A stretch of DNA of 64,000 bases from Sanderia malayensis. Lineage: Eukaryota; Cnidaria; Scyphozoa; Semaeostomeae; Pelagiidae. Where the stretch lies: the NCBI GenBank assembly GCA_013076295.1, contig RQOL01000466.1:5251080-5315079 (forward strand), given 5' to 3'. A model generated the notes under the pieces. The model saw only the letters and a program-made list of their open reading frames with translations, was not told the origin of the DNA and ran no database searches. This document shows, in pieces, positions 30,592 to 41,396 of this stretch; positions within the stretch are counted from its first letter, which is position 1, and the number at the start of each line of letters is the position of its first letter. The position numbers and the translations under genes are program-made.

Positions 30592-30945
30592 TTCGACAAA
30601 CAACCACAAACTAAATCAGATACAACCAACTTCTCTCTCTGTCACTGATCAATACAGCAAAGAATTACAATCAATCACACGTGCACAACAATGGTACCAT
30701 TCTGTTTTCTCCTCTCTCTCGGTCGAAATGGCGGGAAATTAATGTCAAAACGAGGCACGTCTCTATTGGTTACTGTATCCCGGAAAATTCTGAATAACTT
30801 TATTTCGCATGCGCAGAAGTATATTTTTATAATTCAGACCCAACTCAGAGGCAGAACTCAACTTAAAAAAGCTTTTAATTCACAAGTGACTTGATTAACA
30901 GCAAGTTATTAACACGTTTTAAAATAAAGTTTTATAGTTCTCAGC
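30592..30945. promoter_or_regulatory. Upstream region of MCM6 with a consensus E2F motif
   Basis: GGCGGGAAA at 30730-30738 reads TTTCCCGCC on the MCM6 strand, a full match to the E2F consensus, about 140 bp upstream of the MCM6 start codon. MCM genes are classic E2F targets at G1/S. The same spacer also holds the 3' end of the Mab-21 gene, which is transcribed in the same direction toward MCM6. Confidence 0.6.
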
Positions 30946-32358
30946 TCAGTCATTCGAGATAGGAATGAAATCATCTTCCCATGGCCAAAGTTCTTCTCTT
31001 TCTTTTCTTCTTTCTGCACTTAAATAACCTGTTGGATCTTGAATAATATTTTCCAGCAATTTCACCATGTCATCCAACGTTTTATCTTCCATGCCTTCCA
31101 GCAGATTGACAGCAGCAAATTCAGGCTCTCGCAAGAAAAAATGGGGCAGACATCTTGCAATTAAACAACTTTTTAACTCGTTAAGAAAATCAAAGAACCG
31201 ATTGACAATGTTTTCGTTGCTCCAAACAGCATCATCTGAGATTTCACTGCTCATTTTGAAAAGGATTGTTTTAAGGTGATAGGATGACAAGCTTTTCAAT
31301 TCACTTTCGTTGTCTCGTATTTCCGTAAGAATGCGTAATATCTTCATTCTGCAGCCTTGCCCAATTGTTCTGAGTTTGTTTTTCTCTGCGAAATAAAACG
31401 AAATGCGCCAAGCAGTGCTAATCCTCTTTTCGTTCGCGTTCAATGGAAGTAGGGTCGATTCCGTGGCCATTGAGAGCAGATCATGCTGTATTGTTATCTT
31501 AGGACAACACACAACGTGTGAACTCGAAGGACAATCCATCCCCAAGACATCTTTTCTCGAATCGGGTATTGGAAACGCTGGCAAAACGCGAACCTTTACA
31601 TCACGATTGATCACCAAAGTGATACCCAATGCACTGTCTATGAATAAACTTTTCAAATGTTGTGGATATTTCTCCTTTCTTCCCTGACTCATGTACTTCC
31701 TTAATACGTGTACTGCCTGTTTAACATACTTGCGAAGCAACAATTGGACCTTAGAAGCTGATATGAATCCATTATTTGTCACACAATCACTCCACAATTC
31801 TGTTGACATCGGTTGAACCCTCACAAATGGTCCCACTTCTGCATCATCCTTCTTAACGTAAAGAGTGTTCTGCAAGCCCAATGGTAGATTGAGTATCATT
31901 TCTAGCAATATAGGCTCGCCATTTCTCAACCCATCGTAAGGAATTCCATGTGGAACCAAACTGTTCGCTCTGAAACGATCATCAACAGTTTGTACTTTGC
32001 GGAGAACTTTGTAAGTCACAGCATAACCAATGTCCTCGCATGCTTCTTTTCTCGCAACTGATGTTCTTACTCTATTTTCAAAAAACTCTTCAAGATCTTC
32101 AAATAAAGATTTGTTCTCTGATCGACCACCATTGTTGACATTGGTTTGATAATTTTTCGCTTGTTCTCGATCTTTGTTGTTATTCATCATTTCCTCATGG
32201 CGGTTTCTTCCTTCTCTCGATTCATTATCTGATAGATAAGACCCTTGTGGTCGAGGTGTGATAACATCTTCAAAGTCTGATAATTCAGAGTCTATATCAC
32301 TGCCACGTGACATCAAAGGTTCAAGAAACTTGTTGTATTTGAATTGTTTTTTATCCAT
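30946..32358 (-). CDS. Mab-21 / cGAS-fold nucleotidyltransferase-like protein, probably without catalytic activity
   Basis: Starting at ATG 32358 (MDKKQFKYNKFLEPLMSRG), the single-exon product has 470 residues. The first ~120 are acidic and low-complexity. The rest fits the Mab-21 fold: PHGIPYDGLR where the family has the G[GS] loop, IDSALGITLVI, KVRVLPAFPIPD, TAWRISFYFAEKNKL (the family's WRLSF block), CRMKILRIL, SSYHLKTILF, and LIARCLPHFFL (LxxxxLPHYF in the family). In cGAS-type enzymes the loop is followed by E/D-h-D; here the segment is PILLEMILNL with only one acidic residue, so catalysis seems unlikely. Members include MAB21, cGAS-like receptors, MIEF and ITPRIP. No transmembrane segment is seen, arguing against MIEF. 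The reading frame stays open upstream to 32535 through a CAAACAG repeat, with in-frame ATGs, so the true start could be farther upstream. Confidence 0.8.
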   Translation of the reverse strand: MDKKQFKYNKFLEPLMSRGSDIDSELSDFEDVITPRPQGSYLSDNESREGRNRHEEMMNNNKDREQAKNYQTNVNNGGRSENKSLFEDLEEFFENRVRTSVARKEACEDIGYAVTYKVLRKVQTVDDRFRANSLVPHGIPYDGLRNGEPILLEMILNLPLGLQNTLYVKKDDAEVGPFVRVQPMSTELWSDCVTNNGFISASKVQLLLRKYVKQAVHVLRKYMSQGRKEKYPQHLKSLFIDSALGITLVINRDVKVRVLPAFPIPDSRKDVLGMDCPSSSHVVCCPKITIQHDLLSMATESTLLPLNANEKRISTAWRISFYFAEKNKLRTIGQGCRMKILRILTEIRDNESELKSLSSYHLKTILFKMSSEISDDAVWSNENIVNRFFDFLNELKSCLIARCLPHFFLREPEFAAVNLLEGMEDKTLDDMVKLLENIIQDPTGYLSAERRKEREELWPWEDDFIPISND

Positions 32359-34004
32359 GGTGTTGTAGCGATTGTTTGCTGTTTGCTGTTTGCTGTTTGC
32401 TGTTTGCTGTTTGCTGCTTGTTGTATACATCAAATTCCAAACTCTAAACATCAAAGCGCATTTACTCTGTTGGCAAACAAAAGTTGTTTGTTTACCAACT
32501 CTCTGAGCTGGGCTGGGCTTAATCATAAGCAACAAACCAGATACAGGCTGTGAGGTTTTAGTCTCAGCTCAAACCTTTCAGCCAATTATTGCAGCTGTCT
32601 TCAGGAAATCGTAATATTCAACCTGTGTGAAGTGAATCTCAACAGTTATGCTCTTAACAGTCTTCTGGAATGTATTTAGTAGCAATGTAGCAGAGCAGAG
32701 AGTTCGCCAATCTCAACTTCAAATTCAAAATACACAACAAGCAACCAGAATTGACTATGCCATTAACAGAAAATAAAAGAATGTCTGGCAAACAAATTAA
32801 TAGTGTCTTCTTTGAAAATTAATCCTCCTATTTATCTATTCGCATCAGCAAGTCAGAGCGGGGAAGCCTTCTTTATAATAAATCTTGAATAACTTCCATT
32901 CCATTCTTAAATAACTAAGGTATATAGTTTTGCGGCTCTTCACATATACTTAAGTTGTTGTTTTAGTTATAAATAGTGTATTTTCGCCGTTTTCTCAATT
33001 TGACGAGACAAATTTGCGTCAAGGCAAGACTAGGAAAGAAGACCAGAGCTCATAAGAAGATCAAACCAAGTTAAGACTCTCTCTGCTTTCAACTGCCACT
33101 GCGCATGATAAAGGGGATCAGCCGCGTCTAACATGTATAAAGGGGATCAGCCGCGTCCAACATGTCCTTTAATAATCAGAGAATTGCCTTAAATCAATCA
33201 ATTGAATTAATAATTTATCTGCAAACCTTAACTGAAGATGTACATAAGTTGAGAGAGGCCCGAGCAAGAGCGATAATTTGGGTGGGAAGTTTCGAGGAGA
33301 GGTAGGATTTCGGGTTGATTAGTTGGATAATGTTGGCTTTCTTTGCTTGAACATTACAACATTGTCTTCCAGCTATGTAGTCAATTTTAAAATTGCAGCA
33401 AACTGTAGTCATAATTTTAGGGCACATCCGTTTGCAGCTGGGTACGTTGGTATTTCCAGTTGAAAAACTACTAATTTTTTAAACACCTGCAATAAAGAAA
33501 TGAAAGTAATCTTTATATGATCAGAAATTCAAAATTACTAAGAGTGACATTTTCGTCAAAATTCGATTCCTTAACCCTGAGTTAATGGTTGATGCATCAT
33601 GTAAAATATTTAGCAAAAGCTTTCAAGGACAGCTAACTTTTAGACCACATGGGGGTAGAGCCCTTAAAAGAACCTCCAGGTGAAGTGGTCAGAAGTGTAT
33701 AAAACGAGAACTCCTGTAAATTTAGGTTATATACAATAGCATAGCAGAGCAGATAGTAGTTGTAAACAAAAGCGATATTGACAATGGCACATTATCAAAA
33801 CATGATAAAAGTGTCTTGCTGGATAAAAACGAGCATCTATAGAGATACAATTTTAAAGTGCCAACAAACAACAATGTCAACAAATTTTAAAAGATTAATT
33901 GCAACAAAAAATATTTACACTTTATGTATATTTATCTGGGCATATAATAAGATCATAATTTGTATCTAGCTACTAAACGAAAATAGTTGGCAATCTTTGG
34001 TTTT
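32359..34004. other. Intergenic stretch upstream of the Mab-21 gene and downstream of B9D2
   Basis: It holds the promoter side of the Mab-21 gene and the B9D2 3' end. A unit containing ATAAAGGGGATCAGCCGCGT is repeated twice at about 33109-33165. The sequence is otherwise AT-rich with only short, non-conserved reading frames. No RNA gene recognised. Confidence 0.5.
32371..32419. repeat. GTTTGCT (7-bp) tandem repeat next to the Mab-21 gene start
   Basis: About six near-perfect copies of GTTTGCT lie just upstream of the proposed start codon (minus-strand reading AGCAAAC). In the open upstream frame they would encode Gln/Thr/Ala/Asn-rich repeats (KQQTANS). The block is probably 5' UTR; if translated it would add a length-variable N-terminus. 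Confidence 0.75.
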
Positions 34005-34532
34005 CTAACACTCAATACCAAACTTATCGAAATTTCTAGCAATAACAGCAATTTGAATATGAATTGTTCCCATAGTTGTTGTCGACAATCTACATCTATC
34101 AGGACCTGTATATATTACATCGGATGTCCTAAGTTGTGGTGCACCTCCAACGAAATATGATCTAATATTCTCTCTAAAATTCCCTTTTGGTCTCCAAGTA
34201 ACGCAGTCAATATTATGGGTTCCCGGCGATGTTGGTACATGACAAAAACCATATCCATATATTTCATTTCTACCAAAACCATCTTGATGCCAGACTTCGA
34301 AATGAAGTTTGGGCCAGTCACTTAGGCCTTTTGTAGCCAGGTGTATGTCAACAGGGTGAGACCAAACTGCAAAGTTCTCATTTTGAGGATTATCAACTTG
34401 AGTCTGTCCTTCCTTCAATCCGCCTAAAATTCTCCACGATCCTCCAACATGAAGCGACCACTTACAGTATAGACTTTGAGATGGAAATCCACTAGCACCA
34501 ACAATCTCTCCGATTAAATGTACTTCTGCCAT
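34005..34532 (-). CDS. B9D2: B9 domain-containing protein 2 (ciliary transition-zone MKS module)
   Basis: This single-exon frame encodes 175 residues, the same length as human B9D2. It starts [16 protein letters not shown] and shows [51 protein letters not shown] and the terminal [10 protein letters not shown], all closely matching the family. The B9/C2-like fold spans nearly the whole protein. B9D2 works with B9D1 and MKS1 in the tectonic-like complex that forms the transition zone barrier at the base of primary cilia. The gene is complete and intronless here. It lies head-to-head with TDP1 (450 bp between starts). Confidence 0.97.
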   Translation of the reverse strand: MAEVHLIGEIVGASGFPSQSLYCKWSLHVGGSWRILGGLKEGQTQVDNPQNENFAVWSHPVDIHLATKGLSDWPKLHFEVWHQDGFGRNEIYGYGFCHVPTSPGTHNIDCVTWRPKGNFRENIRSYFVGGAPQLRTSDVIYTGPDRCRLSTTTMGTIHIQIAVIARNFDKFGIEC

Positions 34533-34982
34533 AACTTCACTTCCACCATTGTTGTGACAACAAAAACAATTTTAGTTTACTTGCCAATTGCCATCAAAAA
34601 CCCAGACGACTATTCAGCTAACTAGACGAATACTTATCAAGCTAAAGATTGCAATGGAAAAGATTTGTCAAACCGAGAATATCACCCCTCTGAATCATCA
34701 GTCAGATGGTGCTCCTGATTAGCTGAAGTTGCAGCAGTTAAGCTATCCAGAAAATAGTGGTTCGATCCCAGAATAAGCAATTGTATTTAATTTTTTATGA
34801 GAAGGAATGATTTCTTTTCTGACAGACCACCTGGAGAAGTGAATTTTGAATCTGGCTGTGACTTCATATAAGAACTCACCAAAGTCCTGAAATATCATCA
34901 CACCGCACCGCCCCCTTGTGCACACAGGTCGAATCTGTGACAAACATCATTTTTTCCATGATATTTTTTATTCTGGAGGAGA
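34533..34982. promoter_or_regulatory. Shared divergent promoter of B9D2 and TDP1
   Basis: This 450-bp interval separates divergent start codons and must contain both transcription starts. A perfect palindrome, TTGTTGTGACAACAA, lies at about 34549-34563, within 20 bp of the B9D2 start. It is reminiscent of, but not a match to, the RFX X-box. No TATA box evident. Confidence 0.45.
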
Positions 34983-37900
34983 ATGAGCAGTGACAAGGAA
35001 AAGCTGAATCATAATACATCTCCACTGTCAGCATCAACTTCATCACCATTGTCTTCAGCTACCAAACACAAAAGACCTCTTCTATCTGCGGAAAATGAAA
35101 CTGAAGATACCAAGCCACTTTGCAAATATGGTCAGAAATGCTATAGGAAAAACCCACAACATTTCCGCGAATTTAGCCACCCTTCATGCATTGAAAATGA
35201 AGGTATTTTATCTTTATTTCTCCACTACCCTCTACTTTTCTACCAGTCATTCATGAGGCATATTAAGAGTTTGGGGGTAAGCCCCCAGCCATACTTACTT
35301 TACTCATCCACCTAGTTTTTTGGATACTTTTCAAATTTATATTTTAGATTCAATAAGCCAACCAAGTAAAAAGCGTCAGAGACTAGAGATCACAAGCTCA
35401 AACCGAAAAAACCTGATACCTTTTCTGGTCACAACAGTAAGAGGAATATCACCAGAGTTCAATAATAAAAGTCTTGCAATTGGAATCAAAGGTTTAAAAA
35501 TCATTGTATTATCTCATTATATTTCATTTTGATTTCTTTAAATTGTACTCTAATGCATTCATCTTCATTCTAGACATACTTTCAACTAAGAATGGAGTGA
35601 TAAAGGCATCTGTACAGGTGATGTTTCTCACCAACATCTTTCATGTTTTTTTATTACAGTTTGCCCATGCAATTCTTACAAATTTGCTGCCATTGATTTA
35701 AAGTTGTATATTTTTACTTCTAGTTTAATTACATGTTTGATATACCATGGCTAGTTGAACAATATCCCTCTGAATCAAGGTAATTTATTTCTTTCTAACA
35801 TTATCACACAGTTTTATTGTCTTTTTTTATTCCTGTTTTATTATTTCCATTTTCAATAGAGGAATGCCTTTGCTGATTGTTCATGGTGAAAAAGACAAAG
35901 GAAAGAAGGTTCTTGAAGCTGAAGGATCATTATTTAACAATATTGAATTTTTCCAGGTAATTTATTTTATATCACCATTGTTTTTTCTTCTTTCCAGCTT
36001 CAGTCCCTTTAAAATGCAGTTTGATTAGTTATCTAAATACTTAATGAGATGTATCATCAACAGTAATGCTGCCCGTCCCTAGCCTGCGTAAACGAAAATT
36101 TATTGTGTTGAAATGCTAATCTCATCTGTTGAATTTAAGCACAGACAGTGGTGAACTGATAGTGATTATCAATTAAGCCAAGCTTTGAATTTTTTTGTAG
36201 GCAGAGCTAAGCATTGCATATGGCACTCATCACAGGTATATCTGGTGCATATTGCTATTTTCTCTAAAGCAATATTCACTTTCTCTTATTTTTTGAAAAT
36301 AATTTGAAAATTCTATGATTACTTAATCAAGCTTATTGCACACTAGATTATGCCAGAAACTTGATTAGAAAATAAAATGGAGAAGTTTCATGTTTCAAAA
36401 TGATAAATATATTATATAGAGATTTAAACATGAAGCTATTGTTATTTTGTCATTATTTTTTTTAAGTTGTGTCCTTATGTTTACACATACACATACACTT
36501 TTTACTATCTCATAGATTATTCCCAATTATAATAGTCTATCTATGCTTTATATTTCTTCTTAGTAAAATGATGTTTCTTCTCTATGATGATGGTTTGAGA
36601 GTCATCATTCATACAGCCAATTTAGTAGAGCAGGATTGGGATCAGAAAACCCAAGGGTAACGTAACAAAATTCATTCAACTTAGCATGCCTATATTACTG
36701 TTCAGATTATCGTTATAGTTAGTTAGATGCTTGTGTACATCACATGTACCTATATTCTCGCGAAGATTTTTAAATGAACGACAATTATTTCACATATTAA
36801 TGCCCAAAGTGTGAGTTTTATGACAGCAAACTAATTTTACTGTTTGTTTGGTCACTAGAATCTGGATGAGCCCCAAGTTTCCAAAAATTCAAAATTCACC
36901 ACCGCACACGAACAGAAGGGAGGAAGGATTTAAAAATGATTTACTGGTTTGTTTCTTTTTCCAAGAAAATATTTCGATTAAACTTTGATTTTGTATTCGT
37001 TTTGACTGCCTAAAGGCAATAATTGAATTTGCACTTTTGATACTTTTTGGTATCCTGTCATTGTGACACTACAACAGTGGAATCCCGCTATAGCGAACCC
37101 CGCTTATAACGAACTTCCCGGTATTACGAACTAAAACTCCGGTCCCTTGGATTCTGGGAAGTAAATCCTACTGTAAATACTCCCTGCATAACGAACCCTG
37201 GATATAACGAACTCTCGTTATTACGAACAAAACTTCCGATCCCCTGACCACAAATACCCTCGATATAACGAATTTTTGAGAAAAATTATCGCGAAATTCC
37301 ATTGTATTTATTTTTTTGCATTTTTATTAAGGATTACCTAGCAGCATACGGAAAATCAAAACAACTTGATGATTGGAGAAATCATATTCAAAATCACGAC
37401 ATGACTGAAGCTAAGTAAGCCAATTAAGTCTCAAAGCTTTTACCATCATATAAGCTTAGCATAAAGTCAGATAAATTAAAGGTACAAAAATGTTTTATGT
37501 TATTGGTTTCAGGGTGCGGATAGTTGCGTCTGTCCCCGGGCGACATTCTGGCTCAACTAAGCGAAAATGGGGCCATTTACGACTGAGAGACGTAGGTATA
37601 ATCAGTTCACTATCTTCTCTTTTGGAATGCATGTTATGTTTACAGGTTGTAGACTTTTTACAGTAGATTACCTTTACTGGCCCATACAACAAAAATCTAT
37701 CATATCGATACACTTATTCAAGTATTTGTTTTCTATACACGGCAATCGGTGAAGTTATTGGTTGTGCGTGCTTGGAAAGCTAATATAATAAATGTAGTAA
37801 GAATTCTTGTATTTATTTAATCGTTTGACAGATGTTGGAGAAGATGGACCCAGATCTCGCAAGGGTAAGCTCAGACTGGCCCGTGATTGGTCAATTTTCA

Positions 37901-39848
37901 AGCATTGGCTCTCTGGGTATGGATCATCATAAATGGCTTTGCAGTGAATGGCTTCAAAGTCTCAGCTCTGGACAACGGATGCAAAACCAACCAAAAATGC
38001 AATCATTGGCTTGTCTAAAGCTGGTGAGACGATAAACCATGTATTTCCCAAGTATTTTTCGACTTTCCCAAGTTCTTTTCGACTTTTAGTATCTCAAGCT
38101 ATTCTCTTCTTTTCCTTGCAGATCTTTCCAACAGTAGAAAATGTTAGAACAAGTTTAGAAGGGTACAAAGGTTGTCACATTATCGTGTATTATATTATTA
38201 AACTTTGATTTATTAAACCTATTAAGTTTTTGCTCGTACTTTCCCCGATTTACTATTATTATTATTTGATTTTCTTTTGCATTTATATATTTCTATTTTA
38301 TTTTTTCTTAGCTGGTGGATCATTGCCTTACAGTGAGAATAATGCAAAGAGACAACTCTACTTGTTGAATTACTTTCAGTACGTTGTAAATTTTCTTTCT
38401 TAACATTTATTTCATCACACCTTGTTCAGTAAATCTGAAACAATTTACACGCTTCTTCTGAACTGGCGTGGCTTTGGATCTTTGCCCTTTAATGCTTAGA
38501 AGGCACTTCTTGTGCTCGACAAGGCAAATGTATTTTCCGTGCGTGTGATTTGGCTATCTTACTTTTCATTTTGACTTTTGGCATTTCGTCCTTTCAGTCA
38601 CTGGGAATCTTCGACTATTGGCAGGTCGAGAGCGTCACCTCACATCAAAACCTACACAAGACTTTCTCCCAATTACAAGCAAGCTGCCTGGTTTCTCCTC
38701 ACAAGGTACATCAATGATAACAATTCCTACAAATCGACAAATACTCATTAGTCTTTCTTATTCTTTATTTATTTACGATTGAACAACCTTTTCTCTCATT
38801 TGTTCTTTGTATTCTTTATTTACCATTGAACAACCTTTTCTCCGGTGGGTACGGTCTCTTTTGATTTTGTTTTCCAGCGCGAATTTATCCAAGGCTGCCT
38901 GGGGAGCATTGGAAAAGAACGAAAGCCAATTAATGATTCGTTCTTACGAAATCGGTGTTATTTTTCTGCCGCAAATGTTTGTATGTATTTTGCTCTCTTA
39001 TTTGTACACTTACATGTACCGTAAATCCTCGAATAAGCCCCCATCCTGATAATCATTTGCAAGGATATTGAGCCCAAGTATCGAGACATTGAAGTTCTTT
39101 AGTGAATGTATTGCAAATAACAGCAAGTTTAAACCAATAACTTTATTGATTGGCTGCATCGTATAGCTTTTATTTTGCTTAATATTGAACAAATATCCAG
39201 CTAAAATTTCGTTTTTGCAAATAAGCTCCTGGGGGCTTATTCGACGATTTACGGTACCTATAATTTACTATCTTAGCTGCTTGTATGTTCTCAGCCTTGA
39301 CTTGAAACTGTTATACTTTTCAAGAAAGAAAACGAAAAATTGTTTCAAATATCAAACGGCAAAGAGGAAAGTGATGGTAAGTATAAACAGAGCTCAAATT
39401 GTGTCAGCTCAGTTAATTCAAGCAAGATACATAACACAAGAGAACTCTTTTTTTTATTTATCTAAAGAATCGTTTTTCTTCCATTCTATAGATTCAGCTT
39501 TAAACCTGTGTTTACCTTACGACGTACCCCTTTCACCATACACACATCAAGGTAAAATATTTATTCTTCTATGTATTTGACTTATCTAATGGATATAAAT
39601 TTACTCCAAAATTATGCTCTGTTTTTAATTTATTTTCATATCTGCATTCATTTTAAGCTACCCAAGAAATCATATGAAAATCATAAATCATATTTTACCA
39701 TTCGAGAAAATTATATTCTTTTCATCAGAATAGATTTATTAACAAAAATTATCGCACCATAATTTGTTTTACAGATAGCCCTTGGATATGGGATAGAAAT
39801 TATACAAAAGCAGACAGCCTATCGGGAATGTGGCTTCCTAGAAAATAA
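34983..39848 (+). CDS. TDP1: Tyrosyl-DNA phosphodiesterase 1 with an N-terminal PBZ (PAR-binding) zinc finger
   Basis: About eighteen coding exons join from [15 protein letters not shown] (34983) to [12 protein letters not shown] at 39848. Residues ~45-68 contain [20 protein letters not shown], a Cx5Cx6Hx5H PBZ finger of the APLF/CHFR type. The remainder is a complete TDP1 phospholipase-D-like enzyme: [29 protein letters not shown] (first HKD motif, split across an intron at 36235/36562), [38 protein letters not shown] (second HKD), [16 protein letters not shown] and [11 protein letters not shown]1 hydrolyses 3'-phosphotyrosyl links left by trapped topoisomerase I; His/Lys pairs of both motifs are present. 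Human TDP1 lacks a PBZ finger but is recruited by PARP1, so this finger likely directs the enzyme to poly(ADP-ribose). Introns carry two MITE-like elements (37073-37306 and 39017-39256). Confidence 0.95.
37073..37306. mobile_element. Pogo/Tigger-type MITE in a TDP1 intron
   Basis: The element begins AACAGTGGAATCCCGCTATA and ends TTATCGCGAAATTCCATTGTA, giving imperfect terminal inverted repeats. The interior repeats phrases such as ATAACGAACT and TATTACGAAC. These features are typical of non-autonomous Tc1/pogo (Tigger-like) elements. It has no coding capacity. Confidence 0.7.
39017..39256 (+). mobile_element. AAGCCCC-family MITE, copy B (reference-quality)
   Basis: This is the best-defined copy. 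It runs from TACCGTAAATCCTCGAATAAG to GGGGGCTTATTCGACGATTTACGGTA, with inverted terminal repeats of about 27 bp and a TA at each edge. The interior (CAAGGATATTGAGCCCAAGT, ACTTTATTGATTGGCTGCAT, TTTTATTTTGCTTAATATTG) recurs in copies A, C and D. It is 240 bp, non-coding, and inside a late TDP1 intron. Confidence 0.9.
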
Positions 39849-39985
39849 ACTAAATCAAAGAGAGGTATCTAATAATATTGTCTATTTTTATTCAAATTTC
39901 TAAACCTACATCCCATTTTCCTATACTTTTAAAAACTATAATTCCTATTTCAGTTACAATTATGTCACTTGAATTGAAATTGTCC

Positions 39986-40366
39986 TACACACCCATTTTT
40001 CATAAGAAACCATTTAAAAGAAACGGTAGGGCCGTATGTTCAAAGTTTAAGAAACTTTGGTAAGAGACTTTGTGTGACCCAAAAATGTTAAGAAACTTTC
40101 TATGTTGTTTAGCGTGTTATGGTCTTGTTTCTTTTGTTCCTAGTTCAGTTTGGTTACATTTTAAAAGATATTTTAGTTGTTTGTGGTGGGATTTGCATTT
40201 CTTTTTGCTTCTCCACCCAATTTTTTTGGCAGTGACAGAAGATAAGAGCAGAACGATGAATTAAGGAAAATTAGGTTTTGGGGTCAAGCAATTTGCTAAG
40301 AAACGTTTCGTGCCATAAACAGGGTGAAAGCTTGGGTGAAAGTTTCTTATAAAACAAATGGGTGTA
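39986..40366. mobile_element. Inverted-repeat element with TACACACCCATTT ends
   Basis: This 381-bp segment lies between TDP1 and the aquaporin gene. It begins TACACACCCATTTTTCATAAG and ends GTTTCTTATAAAACAAATGGGTGTA, so its ends are inverted repeats. The internal phrases AAGAAAC and TTTCTTATAAAA link it to the ACACGTTTTT family. Non-coding. Confidence 0.65.
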
Positions 40367-40397
40367 ATGTCCTGTAGCTTCTTTACAAGAAACATGA

Positions 40398-41396
40398 TTA
40401 ACCAGGCCCAATGTTTGGTCTTATTCTTGGCCTAAGAGAACCACCAGGACTCCTATGATATTTGTTTTGTGAAGAAACAACTGAGGGATATTCTTTTATT
40501 TCTTTAGTAACAATTTCTTTCTTCTGATGAACAACACCAGGCACACCATTTGCTCTGCTTGCTCTATCTCCATCAACTCTATCCTCTAATTTTGGAACTG
40601 GGTATTGTACCATGTTCCTTTGGCTTTGTTTATCACGAATAACAAGCACTACTTCTTTGATTTCATAAAACATGATGACAGCAATGAAGGGGCCCAACCA
40701 ATAGGTGATAATATGTTCCCACATGTTGTCATGCCCCTTGCAATTGAACGTGTGAGCCGATGCAGCAGCGGGGTTCATCCATACTCCAGATGTACCATCA
40801 AAGATAAAAGCTAGGGCCAAACAGACAACAGTTCGCACTGGGGGCTTTAGCTTTACTGGGGTAAAATAATCTGATGTCCAAGCCACCATGGTTGTTAATA
40901 TTTCCACGACAAAGCCATGAAAAAATGGCACCTCCAGTGTTGTTTTGCAGTCAGTAAACAAAATTTGGTTGTGGTTCTCGCTATATGTTCTTCCCCAAAG
41001 AAGTTTGACAAATGGGTGGGCCAAAAGTGCTGCCACTATTTGCGCCACAATGACGTATGTGATGAAATAGGGCGAATGGACGCATGCTTTTCCTGCGTTG
41101 TAAAATGAATCGATAAAACAGACCGGATTTGCAACATACTGTCCTCTTATGTAAGTGTAATGTTTAATTACACCAAACATAAACAAATAGATTATTGAAG
41201 TAGCAGATGCAAATCCATAAACACTTGATATGACTCCAACTTCCAAAATGCAAATTGATGTTTGAAAAGCGGCCAGAAATTCATCTATCAACTTGAAAAT
41301 CTTTTCACTGAAAATTCTCCTGGTGATAAAGCGTAGAATCTGACACAAAGTTATTGATATTGTTATGACCAGCAAAGACCAGATAATTACTGCCAT
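40398..41396 (-). CDS. Aquaporin-11/12-like (superaquaporin) channel
   Basis: From ATG 41396 (MAVIIWSLLVITISITLCQI) the single exon encodes 332 residues. At least six hydrophobic segments are visible. The first pore loop carries NPV (GQYVANPVCFID) in place of canonical NPA or the NPC/NPT of vertebrate AQP11/12, while the second is canonical (VWMNPAAASAHTF). WEHIITYWLGPFIAVIMFYE in the last helix and the cytoplasmic Lys/Arg-rich tail fit AQP11/12, unorthodox channels of intracellular membranes that pass water or hydrogen peroxide. The frame stays open upstream to 41477, but that extension begins with TTG and no ATG, so this start is preferred; an upstream 5' exon cannot be excluded. Confidence 0.85.
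   Translation of the reverse strand: MAVIIWSLLVITISITLCQILRFITRRIFSEKIFKLIDEFLAAFQTSICILEVGVISSVYGFASATSIIYLFMFGVIKHYTYIRGQYVANPVCFIDSFYNAGKACVHSPYFITYVIVAQIVAALLAHPFVKLLWGRTYSENHNQILFTDCKTTLEVPFFHGFVVEILTTMVAWTSDYFTPVKLKPPVRTVVCLALAFIFDGTSGVWMNPAAASAHTFNCKGHDNMWEHIITYWLGPFIAVIMFYEIKEVVLVIRDKQSQRNMVQYPVPKLEDRVDGDRASRANGVPGVVHQKKEIVTKEIKEYPSVVSSQNKYHRSPGGSLRPRIRPNIGPG

Noticed and set aside
34549..34563. TTGTTGTGACAACAA palindrome as an RFX X-box for B9D2
   Set aside because: Spacing between half-sites is too short for the consensus X-box; kept only as a palindrome in the promoter entry.
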